NCBI GenBank assembly: GCA_934525405.1
Contig: CAKSZF010000064.1
Coordinates: 1-8,188 of the forward strand
Source of the DNA: an uncultured Faecalibacterium sp.
Lineage (GTDB): Bacteria > Bacillota > Clostridia > Oscillospirales > Ruminococcaceae
Length of the DNA stretch: 8,188 nucleotides
Direction: 5' to 3'
A model generated the notes under the pieces. It had not been told where the DNA came from and searched no databases. It was given only the letters and a program-made list of their open reading frames with translations. Positions 1-5,458 of this stretch are shown here, one piece after another. The position numbers and the translations under genes are program-made. Within the stretch, counting starts at the first letter, position 1, and every line of letters begins with the position of its first letter.

Positions 1-956
1 TCGTAGATAGCGGCAGACTGACCGGCAGCCAGAGCCTCGGCCAGACCGACCATCTTGCCGTCGGTGATGGTGTACAGTGCGCAGCCAGCAGCAGCCCAGA
101 TCAGAGCGATGATGCCCTCGCTGACCATTGCACCGTAGAATACGAAGTGACCCTGCTTCTCACTCTTCATGCAGCGAGCCATCAGAGGCGACTGGGTGGA
201 GTGGAAACCGGAGATAGCACCACAGGCAACGGTGATGAACATGAAGCTCCAGATAGGAGTGTTAGAGGGGTGCATATTGCTGAAGTTTGCCCAGATCTCG
301 GGGATGGTGTAGGCGGGGTTGGTGAAGATACCAAAGATAACGCCCACAGCCATGATGATCAGGCAGATGCCGAACAGGGGGTAGATCTTACCGATGATGG
401 CATCAATGGAGATAAAGGTTGCGATGAAGTAGTAGGCCAGAATGATGATCAGCCAGAACAGGGTGGTGGTCAGCATACCGGACATACCGCCGTTCTTGCA
501 CAGGGTAACGATCAGGCCTGCGGGGCCGACAGCGAACACGGTACCGACCATGATCAGCAGCACCACAGAGAACACACGCATGATGTTCTGCATCACGGGG
601 CCCAGATAGCGGCCGGTGACCTCAGCGATGGAAGCGCCGTCGTTGCGCTCGCTCATCATGCCGGAGAAGTAGTCATGTACGCCGCCGGCAAAGATGGTGC
701 CGAAGGTGATCCACAGGAACACCACGGGACCCCACAGAGCACCCTGCAGTGCACCAAAGATGGGGCCCAGACCTGCAATGTTCAGCAGCTGGACGAGGAA
801 CAGCTTCCACTGGGGCATCACAACGTAGTCAACGCCATCGTTGATGCGCACAGCAGGAGTTTCGCGGTCGTCCGGTCCGAACGTGTTGTCCACGATCTTA
901 CCATAGACAAAGTAGCCGATGATAAGAAGCGCCAGACACAGTAAGAAACTAATCAT
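1..956 (-). CDS. cstA: CstA-family carbon starvation / pyruvate transporter, N-terminal part
   Basis: This is a polytopic inner-membrane transporter of the CstA family (Pfam CstA). Characterised E. coli members (CstA, BtsT) take up pyruvate, and CstA has also been linked to peptide use during carbon starvation. I translated the minus strand from the ATG at 956 and read 318 residues before the window edge. Family hallmarks are clear: GPIFGALQGALWGP at about residues 64-77, then GGVHDYFSGMMSERNDG at about 91-107. Several hydrophobic segments follow, among them one near residues 121-140 and one in the stretch ending LAYYFIAT. The start is well supported: an AAGGAGG site (965-971) sits 8 nt upstream. 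The family is usually about 480-700 residues, so the C-terminal part lies outside the window. No frameshift is seen. The identity is secure; the substrate in this organism is inferred from the family only. Confidence 0.95.
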   Translation of the reverse strand, partial: MISFLLCLALLIIGYFVYGKIVDNTFGPDDRETPAVRINDGVDYVVMPQWKLFLVQLLNIAGLGPIFGALQGALWGPVVFLWITFGTIFAGGVHDYFSGMMSERNDGASIAEVTGRYLGPVMQNIMRVFSVVLLIMVGTVFAVGPAGLIVTLCKNGGMSGMLTTTLFWLIIILAYYFIATFISIDAIIGKIYPLFGICLIIMAVGVIFGIFTNPAYTIPEIWANFSNMHPSNTPIWSFMFITVACGAISGFHSTQSPLMARCMKSEKQGHFVFYGAMVSEGIIALIWAAAGCALYTITDGKMVGLAEALAAGQSAAIY

Positions 957-1033
957 ACCAGAAACCTCCTTTTGAATTTCAGCCGTCGACAGCTTATGCC
1001 ATACTGCGGCTATGACCGATCTCTGGCTTCATG

Positions 1034-1060
1034 TTAACACCTTTTTCATAATTGTGTTAA
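1034..1060. promoter_or_regulatory. Inverted repeat upstream of cstA, candidate operator
   Basis: TTAACAC (1034-1040) and GTGTTAA (1054-1060) form a 7-bp perfect inverted repeat with a 13-bp AT-rich spacer, 78-104 bp upstream of the cstA start. The position and symmetry fit a regulator binding site or an operator overlapping the promoter. It matches no operator consensus I can name with confidence, and an AT-rich region can give such repeats by chance. Confidence 0.35.
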
Positions 1061-1325
1061 TATTTTTTAGGTATAGTTCCCATATCAAAAAGTATATGAC
1101 CGTTTATTTTGTTTGTTTATTTAAACTTGTACTTTGTGTCGATAGTTCGTTTTAATTTATTTTGTTATTTCTCAAATATTTCCTCCCGGAAACGGTCAAA
1201 GCCGTCCCCGCCAAACTTTGCGCCGCCTTTTTGTGCACTTTGCTTAATCGTTTGCGATTTTCTCCCCAAAACGTGGAATTTGGGACAAAAAGAAGGGAAA
1301 TCCGCCCTCTCAGACGCTCCCGAGG

Positions 1326-1381
1326 GAACTCCCCCAGTCATCTCGCTGCGCTCGATGCCAGCCCCCTCGGAGATGGGGCCT
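1326..1381 (-). repeat. Short palindromic intergenic repeat, copy A (reverse orientation)
   Basis: Read on the minus strand this 56-bp unit aligns with the copy at 1435-1489. Both begin AGGCYCC, carry GAGGGRGCTGGCA in the middle and end GACTGRGGGAGTTC. The central loop differs between copies. It is an intergenic dispersed repeat of a kind common in gut Firmicutes. Mobility or function is unknown. Confidence 0.7.
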
Positions 1382-1434
1382 TTGGCATGACGGTACGGTT
1401 TCCGGCTAAAGTGCAAAGCTTGCGGGTGCACCAG

Positions 1435-1489
1435 AGGCTCCCTCTTAGAGGGAGCTGGCAAAGCCGTCAGGCTTTGACTGAGGGAGTTC
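1435..1489 (+). repeat. Short palindromic intergenic repeat, copy B (forward orientation)
   Basis: This 55-bp unit contains a 7-bp hairpin, CTCCCTC (1438-1444) with GAGGGAG (1448-1454), and a second stem, AAAGCC (1460-1465) with GGCTTT (1470-1475). A second GAGGGAG (1480-1486) could compete for the same CTCCCTC arm, giving two alternative folds. It is the inverted partner of the copy at 1326-1381, separated from it by 53 bp. Confidence 0.7.
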
Positions 1490-1509
1490 ATTCCAAACCA
1501 CCCTCCGTG

Positions 1510-1547
1510 AAAAAAGGTACAGAAACGCCCGCAGGCGTTTCTGTACC
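1510..1547 (-). terminator. Intrinsic terminator downstream of the LysR gene, built from a dispersed hairpin repeat
   Basis: On the minus strand GGTACAGAAACGCC, a TGCG loop and GGCGTTTCTGTACC form a perfect 14-bp stem (1516-1547), followed at once by six T residues (1510-1515). This is a textbook Rho-independent terminator for leftward transcription from the LysR gene, which stops 159 bp upstream. The same hairpin core and TGCG loop recur at 2915-2950. The flanks also match the repeats at 2750-3014 (GCAGCGGAA, then TTTTAAATTTT before the stem and TTTTCACGG after it), so this appears to be a third copy of that family acting as a terminator. Confidence 0.85.
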
Positions 1548-1574
1548 CCAAAATTTAAAATAATTCTTCCGCTG

Positions 1575-1621
1575 CAACAACGACGACCGCCGCCAGCGGC
1601 GGAAACAGGGAGGAGTTGTTG
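1575..1621. repeat. GC-rich nested inverted repeat
   Basis: CAACAAC (1575-1581) pairs with GTTGTTG (1615-1621), enclosing a perfect inner stem CCGCCGC (1587-1593) with GCGGCGG (1596-1602). A further short hairpin, GTGCC/GGCAC, lies at 1645-1660. This is probably part of the 3' untranslated region of the LysR transcript or an enlarged form of the dispersed repeat. No T-tract follows it. Confidence 0.5.
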
Positions 1622-1705
1622 GGGCAGCGGCCAGCAAGACGCGCGTGCCGCCCAAGGCACGATGCGGATGCTGGGTGCCGCAACCCGGAAGACGCGGCGC
1701 GCATT

Positions 1706-2641
1706 TCAAATCTTCTTCCACCCGCTGTCCTTGATGGTAGCATCCGCCTGCTTGTGCAGCAGTTGCACAAACAGCTGCTCCTCCGGCTGCAAAGGCTCCC
1801 GCTCCGGGTACACCAGCACGTCCCGCATCTGCTGCTTCTGCGCCGGGCAGTTATGCAGCGCCAGATGGTACTGCTCCAGCGCGCGCTGCGGCATGGGGGA
1901 CGACCACATATAGGCCGTGGGCAGGTTTTGCAGAATGGAGAACTGGCTGCACCGCTCGTACACATGGATGCGGCGATTGGGGTTTGCCTGCCAACGGGAA
2001 ACCGTGCTCTCCTCCCCGGGCAGATGGGTGTCGCCGTGCAGCACCTCGATGTAATCGTTCAGCTCGTCCAGCTCGCGCACCTGACGCCGCGCCAGCGGGC
2101 TGTCCTGACTAGTGAGCAGCAGGTAGGAAAACTCCATGATAGGCTCCTGCCGCAGGCCGTGGCGCTGGCAGTAGCGCAGATAGTAGTCCTCGTCCTCGGC
2201 GGCGTAGCGCAGCAGCGCCATGTGGTAGCCCTGCCGCAGCACAAAGTCCAAGGCTTCAATGGCACCGCTCTCCCGGATATGTGCCCGCAGCTGCTCGCTG
2301 CGGGCTGCCTGCTGCAAAAAATCCACCGCCGCATAGGAGGCGTAGGTGGCATGGGTCAGCACCACCCGCAGCTCGGCGCAGCTGCGCTGCTGGTGCGCCT
2401 CCTGCTTCAACTCGTCCACCTGCTGCAGTACCCGCTGTGCCTGCGCGATGAACCGCTTGCCCTGCTCGGTGGGGATCATGCCCGTGGAGGAGCGCTCGAA
2501 AATGCGCACCCCGTATTCCTCTTCCAAGTTCTTCAGTGCCTTGCTCACGTTGGGCTGCGCCGCGTACAGTTGCTTTGCCGCCGCCGACACCGACCCCCAT
2601 TTCATGATGGCTACCAGATATCGCAGTTCCGTAATATTCAT
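1706..2641 (-). CDS. LysR-family transcriptional regulator
   Basis: A 311-residue LysR-type DNA-binding regulator. The N-terminal winged helix-turn-helix is clear: NITELRYLVAIMKWGSVSAA, then AAKQLYAAQPNVSKALKNLE, then an EYGVRIFERSSTGMIPTEQG segment, covering about residues 2-62, with a linker helix after it. The remaining ~220 residues sit where the effector-binding domain lies but are poorly conserved to my eye, so the ligand cannot be named. I chose the ATG at 2641, where the family normally begins, because GGAGG lies 5 nt upstream; the frame also extends to 2704, but that would put the -35 box inside the gene. Family members usually act as tetramers and often control a divergent gene. Here the divergent neighbour starts 441 bp away behind two repeat copies. 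The same-strand downstream gene is cstA, beyond a strong terminator. The target is unknown. Confidence 0.92.
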   Translation of the reverse strand: MNITELRYLVAIMKWGSVSAAAKQLYAAQPNVSKALKNLEEEYGVRIFERSSTGMIPTEQGKRFIAQAQRVLQQVDELKQEAHQQRSCAELRVVLTHATYASYAAVDFLQQAARSEQLRAHIRESGAIEALDFVLRQGYHMALLRYAAEDEDYYLRYCQRHGLRQEPIMEFSYLLLTSQDSPLARRQVRELDELNDYIEVLHGDTHLPGEESTVSRWQANPNRRIHVYERCSQFSILQNLPTAYMWSSPMPQRALEQYHLALHNCPAQKQQMRDVLVYPEREPLQPEEQLFVQLLHKQADATIKDSGWKKI

Positions 2642-2666
2642 GAACCCCTCCGCGTGGTTTGCAGTC

Positions 2667-2685
2667 GTAACAGTATTGTAACAAT
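2667..2685. promoter_or_regulatory. Candidate operator over the LysR -10 box
   Basis: ATTGTAACAAT (2675-2685) is an 11-bp palindrome around one central base and covers the -10 box. GTAACA occurs twice, at 2667-2672 and 2678-2683, exactly 11 bp apart, about one helical turn. This layout suits autoregulation, which is common for LysR regulators. It is an inference from the pattern. Confidence 0.4.
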
Positions 2686-2704
2686 TTCTCCGCGCCGCTG
2701 TCAA
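2675..2704 (-). promoter_or_regulatory. Sigma-A promoter of the LysR gene
   Basis: On the minus strand TTGACA (2704-2699), an 18-bp spacer and TACAAT (2680-2675) match the consensus at all but one base. The predicted start of transcription is near 2668, giving a leader of about 27 nt before the ATG at 2641. Confidence 0.85.
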
Positions 2705-2749
2705 GCGGGGGAGTTTTTTGCCCGCAGCCGCCGGGCGGCGGGACGATTT

Positions 2750-2867
2750 GACGATTTAGAATGGCCGCCGCGTGCGCTTTGGCCATATTCAGCGGAAAAC
2801 TATTTTAAATTTCGCGTTTGTCGCGGCCTGCGGGCCGCTCCAAACGCATTTTCACGGGAGGGGTCGT
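2750..2867 (+). repeat. Two-hairpin dispersed repeat, forward copy
   Basis: A 118-bp unit with this order: GACGATTTAGA (2750-2760); hairpin 1, ATGGCC-N14-GGCCAT (2761-2786); a 27-nt linker ending TATTTTAAATTTC; hairpin 2 (2814-2847), made of GCGTTTG and GCGGCC arms around a TGCG loop; then ATTTTCACGGGAGGGGTCGT. GACGATTT is doubled in tandem at the outer edge (2742-2757). Every part has a counterpart in the reverse copy at 2895-3014. It occupies intergenic DNA and encodes nothing recognisable. Confidence 0.8.
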
Positions 2868-2894
2868 GACGGTAAGCAGCTGCCGTTCATCTTT

Positions 2895-3014
2895 ACGACC
2901 TCTCTGGTGAAAGGGTGTTCCAGAAACGCCCGCAGGCGTTTCTGGAACACAAATATAAAAATCCAATTCCACTGATTATGCGCAGAGCGGAAGCGGAGCG
3001 CATTCTAAATCGTC
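2895..3014 (-). repeat. Two-hairpin dispersed repeat, reverse copy
   Basis: Read on the minus strand from 3014: GACGATTTAGA, hairpin 1 ATGCGC-N14-GCGCAT (3003-2978), a 27-nt linker (2977-2951), and hairpin 2 with a perfect 16-bp stem, GTGTTCCAGAAACGCC around a TGCG loop (2950-2915). It ends in TTTCACCAGAGAGGTCGT (2912-2895). It faces the copy at 2750-2867 head to head across 27 bp (2868-2894), and the facing 18-bp ends match at 15 positions. Its outer end lies 9 bp from the -35 box of the next operon. Confidence 0.8.
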
Positions 3015-3023
3015 CCTCTCCCC

Positions 3024-3053
3024 TTGCACCAAAGCCCCCGGGTGCTATATAAT
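3024..3053 (+). promoter_or_regulatory. Sigma-A promoter of the 70-aa protein / phosphatase operon
   Basis: TTGCAC (3024-3029), an 18-bp spacer and a perfect TATAAT (3048-3053) lie 30 bp upstream of the ATG at 3083. The implied 5' leader is about 22 nt. Confidence 0.85.
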
Positions 3054-3082
3054 AAGGAAAAACACAAAGGAGGGGCTGTACC

Positions 3083-3295
3083 ATGCCGGAATACCGCGTG
3101 CTGCGCATTGACGAGCAGCTGTACGGCTGCGAGGAGCTGCCCGCCGGGCAGCCGGTGCTGTGCGATGTGACCCTGACCGATGCCGCCGGGGCTGCCCGCA
3201 TTCTGCCCTACCCGGACAGGGAGCTGACATGTCTTGGCATCGACGAGGGAGACACCGTCTGTCTGCTGCCGGACGGCACCCTGCACAAGCTGTAA
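3083..3295 (+). CDS. Small acidic protein of unknown function (70 aa)
   Basis: I do not recognise a family. The product is 70 residues, acidic, with no signal peptide or membrane segment. It begins MPEYRVLRIDEQLYG and ends EGDTVCLLPDGTLHKL, alternating hydrophobic and charged residues in a way that suggests a small beta-rich fold. It is probably real: AAGGAGG lies 8-9 nt before the ATG, a near-consensus promoter sits just upstream, codon use matches the neighbours, and its stop is 11 nt before the next start with the next ribosome site overlapping the stop. The tight coupling to the phosphatase gene suggests joint expression and perhaps a shared process, but no function can be assigned. Confidence 0.82.
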   Translation: MPEYRVLRIDEQLYGCEELPAGQPVLCDVTLTDAAGAARILPYPDRELTCLGIDEGDTVCLLPDGTLHKL

Positions 3296-3306
3296 GGAGT
3301 AATTTT

Positions 3307-3846
3307 ATGCATAATATCTATTTCACCCGCCACGGCGAGACGGTATGGAACGTGGAAAATAAGATCTGCGGCATGACCGACAGCCCGCTGACCGCCCGCG
3401 GGCAGCAGCAGGCGCGGCAGCTGGGCGAGCTTGTCCGGGACAGCGGCCTGCACATCGACGAGATCTTGTACTCTCCCCTTTCCCGCGCCGCCGACACCGC
3501 AAAGGCCATTGCCGCCGCTACCGGTCTGCCCGCCCGCTGCGAGCCCCGCCTGCGGGAGCAGTGCTTTGGCAAATACGAGGGCACGCCCCGGGACGGCGCG
3601 GAGTTCCGCATCTCCAAGACCCACTTTGCCGACCGCTATGTGGGCGGCGAAAGCATGATGCAGCTGGCGCAGCGCATCTACAACCTGCTGGACGAGCTGA
3701 AAGCCGACACCGGCAAGACCTACCTGCTGGTGGCGCACAACGGCATCGCCCGGGTGGTGCACTCCTATTTTTACGATATGACCAACGAGGAATACGCCGC
3801 TGCGGGCATCAAAAACTGCCAGCTGGTGGAATATACCTTTGAATAA
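3307..3846 (+). CDS. Histidine phosphatase family protein (phosphoglycerate mutase-like)
   Basis: A 179-residue cytoplasmic enzyme of the histidine phosphatase superfamily, which removes phosphate through a phosphohistidine intermediate. The catalytic RHGET motif is at residues 8-12, with His9 as the expected nucleophile. SPLSRAADTA (56-65) supplies the conserved Arg60, LREQCFGKYEG (82-92) carries the acidic catalytic region, and VAHNG (142-146) carries the second histidine, His144. Length and motif order fit the small bacterial branch (PhoE, GpmB or alpha-ribazole phosphatase-like), whose substrates vary and cannot be told from motifs. I chose the ATG at 3307 because AAGGAG precedes it and the family starts just before RHGE; a longer in-frame reading from 3160 would overlap the upstream gene. 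It is the second gene of the operon and is followed by a strong terminator. Confidence 0.93.
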   Translation: MHNIYFTRHGETVWNVENKICGMTDSPLTARGQQQARQLGELVRDSGLHIDEILYSPLSRAADTAKAIAAATGLPARCEPRLREQCFGKYEGTPRDGAEFRISKTHFADRYVGGESMMQLAQRIYNLLDELKADTGKTYLLVAHNGIARVVHSYFYDMTNEEYAAAGIKNCQLVEYTFE

Positions 3847-3850
3847 CAGG

Positions 3851-3879
3851 AAAGCCGCCGGGACCCCGGCGGCTTTTTT
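3851..3879 (+). terminator. Intrinsic terminator of the phosphatase operon
   Basis: AAAGCCGCCGG (3851-3861) pairs perfectly with CCGGCGGCTTT (3866-3876) around a 4-nt loop and runs into six T residues (3874-3879). It begins 5 bp after the phosphatase stop codon. On the minus strand it would be followed by only TTT then CC, so it may act weakly for the convergent MATE gene ending at 3891. Confidence 0.93.
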
Positions 3880-3890
3880 GTTATGGCGCG

Positions 3891-5240
3891 TCAAACATGA
3901 CGGTAATGGAATTTCTGGTCTTTTGTCACGAACATATACACGGTCACCGCCAGCGTGGCCAGTTCGGCGGCGGTGACAGCCAGCCACACGCCGTCAATGC
4001 CCCACAGGGCGGGCAGGACGAGCAGTGCGGCCATCTGGAACAGAAACGTGCGCAGAAAGGAGATGAGTGCACTTGTCACGCCGTCGCCCAGTGCGGTGAA
4101 GAAGGAGGATGCATAGATATTGAAGCCCTTGATGAGGAAGCACAGCGCATACAGCCGGAACGCGCGGCTGGTCAGCGCCAGCAGCTGGGCATCGTAGCCC
4201 ACAAAGATGTGCGCCACATGGGGGATGATGACCATGGACGCCGCCGTCATGCTCACAGACACCACGGCGATCAGGCGCAGGCTCTTTTGGTAGAGGTTAT
4301 GCACCTCGGCATGGTTGCGCGCGCCGTAATGGAAGCTGACGATGGGCGCGCTGCCCACGGCATAGCCCACGAACACCGCCACAAACAGGAAGGCAGCATA
4401 CATGATGACGCCGTAAGCCGCCACGCCGTTTTCCCCGACCAGCCGCAGCAGCTGGAAGTTATACAGGATATTGACCAGCGACATGGAAAGGCTGGTCATC
4501 AGCTCGGAAGAGCCGTTGATGCAGGCATCCCACAGCACGCATCCGTAAAACTGCGTTCTGCACAGGTGCAGACAGCTGGTGTTGCTGCGGTCGATAAAAT
4601 AAAACACCGGCAGCACGCCGCCCACCAGCTGGCTGATAAGGGTGGCAAGGGCAGCGCCCTCCACGCCCCAGTGCAGCATGCCCACCATTACCACGTCCAG
4701 CACCATATTGGTGCAGCCCGCACCTACGGTGAACCAGAAGCCCAGATGCGGCTTTTCGGCAGTGACGAAAAAGCTTTGGAACAGATTCTGCAAAGCGAAG
4801 CCCGGCAGCGCCAGCATCAGGATGCGCCCGTAACGCACGGCGTAGTCCAGCAGCTCGCCCTTTGCGCCCAGCAGCACGGCGGTCGGCCGCAGAAACACAA
4901 TGCCCAGCACGGACAGCACACCAGCCGAGACGAGCGCTGCCCACATAAACATGGAAAAATAGCGGTCGGCCTTTTTCTGGTCGCCCTCGCCCAGCGTGAT
5001 GCCTACGATGGCGCTGCCGCCGGTGCCCAGCATAAAGCCGACAGTGCCCAGCATCTGCGGCAGCGGCATGATGAGGTTGATCGCCGCAAAGGCCGTTTTG
5101 CCCACAAAGTTGGAGACGCACAGACCGTCCACGATGCCGTAGATGGAGGTGAACAGCATGGTGCCGATGCAGGGCAGCACGAACCGCAGCAGGCGGGAAT
5201 AGTTGAAATGATCGGACAATTGGATGGCTTTCTTTGGCAT
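3891..5240 (-). CDS. MATE-family efflux transporter
   Basis: A 449-residue multidrug and toxic compound extrusion (MATE) protein, an inner-membrane antiporter with 12 expected helices in two pseudo-symmetric halves. The first half has the typical GIVDGLCVSNFVGKTAFAAI stretch (about 35-54), then NLIMPLPQMLG and GTGGSAIVGITLGEGDQKKA. The second half repeats the pattern from about residue 235, with NGVAAYGVIMYAAF and GYAVGSAPIVSFHYGARNHA. Length is normal for the family and the frame is intact. The ATG at 5240 is preceded by an AGGAGG site 4-5 nt away. MATE proteins exchange Na+ or H+ for cationic drugs, dyes or metabolites; the substrate here is unknown. The gene has its own promoter (5417-5445) and a structured leader (5241-5410), so its expression is probably controlled by conditional termination. 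It converges on the phosphatase operon. Confidence 0.95.
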   Translation of the reverse strand: MPKKAIQLSDHFNYSRLLRFVLPCIGTMLFTSIYGIVDGLCVSNFVGKTAFAAINLIMPLPQMLGTVGFMLGTGGSAIVGITLGEGDQKKADRYFSMFMWAALVSAGVLSVLGIVFLRPTAVLLGAKGELLDYAVRYGRILMLALPGFALQNLFQSFFVTAEKPHLGFWFTVGAGCTNMVLDVVMVGMLHWGVEGAALATLISQLVGGVLPVFYFIDRSNTSCLHLCRTQFYGCVLWDACINGSSELMTSLSMSLVNILYNFQLLRLVGENGVAAYGVIMYAAFLFVAVFVGYAVGSAPIVSFHYGARNHAEVHNLYQKSLRLIAVVSVSMTAASMVIIPHVAHIFVGYDAQLLALTSRAFRLYALCFLIKGFNIYASSFFTALGDGVTSALISFLRTFLFQMAALLVLPALWGIDGVWLAVTAAELATLAVTVYMFVTKDQKFHYRHV

Positions 5241-5410
5241 AACTCCTCCTTTTTTGAACTCTGCACATACAAAAAGGCCGGATAAGAACCACCGCTCCCG
5301 TGTGTTCCCTCTTCTGCTGCGGCACTACGGTGCCCACAGCCTCCGGGAAGCACGAACGATGACATCTTATCCGGCCCTTCAATTACGTTGAAACAGCCCT
5401 CCGATGAGCG
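5241..5410 (-). promoter_or_regulatory. Structured 5' leader of the MATE gene, candidate riboswitch or attenuator
   Basis: About 170 nt of RNA separate the predicted transcription start (near 5410) from the MATE start codon. In RNA order GGCCGGATAAGA (5376-5365) pairs perfectly with TCTTATCCGGCC (5287-5276) and closes a 77-nt domain. Inside are a stem formed by GCTGTGGGCAC and GTGCCGCAGC around a CGTA loop, and a possible GTGCTTCCC/GGGAACAC stem with one bulge. Five U residues follow the closing stem (5275-5271), then the AGGAGG site. I compared it from memory with cobalamin, FMN, TPP, T-box, guanidine-I, ZTP and THF motifs and saw no convincing match. No clean short leader peptide is visible. 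The ligand, if any, is unknown. Confidence 0.6.
5271..5376 (-). terminator. Long-range terminator-like stem with U-tract in the MATE leader
   Basis: The 12-bp closing stem (arms 5365-5376 and 5276-5287) followed by U5 (5275-5271) has the end geometry of an intrinsic terminator, although its loop is a folded 77-nt domain instead of a few bases. It could stop MATE transcription conditionally. It is also the only terminator-like structure between the ATPase gene and the MATE gene. Confidence 0.5.
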
Positions 5411-5416
5411 AAAAAC

Positions 5417-5445
5417 AGTATAGCAAAGTTTATTTTTGATGTCAA
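5417..5445 (-). promoter_or_regulatory. Sigma-A promoter of the MATE gene
   Basis: On the minus strand TTGACA (5445-5440), a 17-bp AT-rich spacer and TATACT (5422-5417) are almost a perfect promoter. The -35 box lies 13 bp beyond the stop codon of the upstream ATPase gene, so the MATE gene has an independent start. Confidence 0.9.
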
Positions 5446-5458
5446 GCTCCGTTTTGCA

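Larger units (their letters stand above)
957..1705. other. 749-bp intergenic region between cstA and the LysR gene
   Basis: No convincing gene is present. From right to left it holds a GC-rich hairpin (1575-1621), a minus-strand terminator (1510-1547), two inverted short repeats (1326-1381 and 1435-1489), a stretch of unclear origin (about 1165-1325) and a strongly AT-rich part (about 1030-1165). The AT-rich part must contain the cstA promoter, but I could not pick convincing -35 and -10 boxes. Small open frames on both strands cross the repeats and lack ribosome sites or recognisable domains. Confidence 0.7.

Noticed and set aside
147..944. 265-residue plus-strand open frame
   Set aside because: It is the complement of the cstA gene, whose minus-strand translation has the CstA signature motifs and a good ribosome site.
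1109..1563. Small plus- and minus-strand frames in the cstA-LysR intergenic region as possible small proteins
   Set aside because: They cross the inverted repeats and terminator hairpin, lack ribosome sites and have no recognisable domains.
1616..2869. 417-residue plus-strand open frame across the LysR gene and repeats
   Set aside because: It lies antisense to a clear LysR protein and runs through palindromic repeats; no domain or start signal supports it.
2915..2950. Perfect 16-bp hairpin as an ordinary terminator
   Set aside because: No good T-tract follows on either strand (CCCTTTC on minus, AAATATAAAA on plus) and no gene ends nearby, so it is better explained as part of the dispersed repeat.
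2742..3014. CRISPR array or insertion sequence in the divergent region
   Set aside because: There are only two inverted copies, with no regular spacers and no transposase frame.
3897..5285. 462-residue open frame on the plus strand opposite the MATE gene
   Set aside because: Its translation is rich in His, Gln and Asp without any recognisable motif, as expected for the complement of a membrane protein gene; the minus-strand MATE protein is unmistakable.
5241..5410. MATE leader as a cobalamin, FMN, T-box or guanidine-I riboswitch
   Set aside because: The conserved core motifs of these classes that I can recall are not present; this was checked by eye only.
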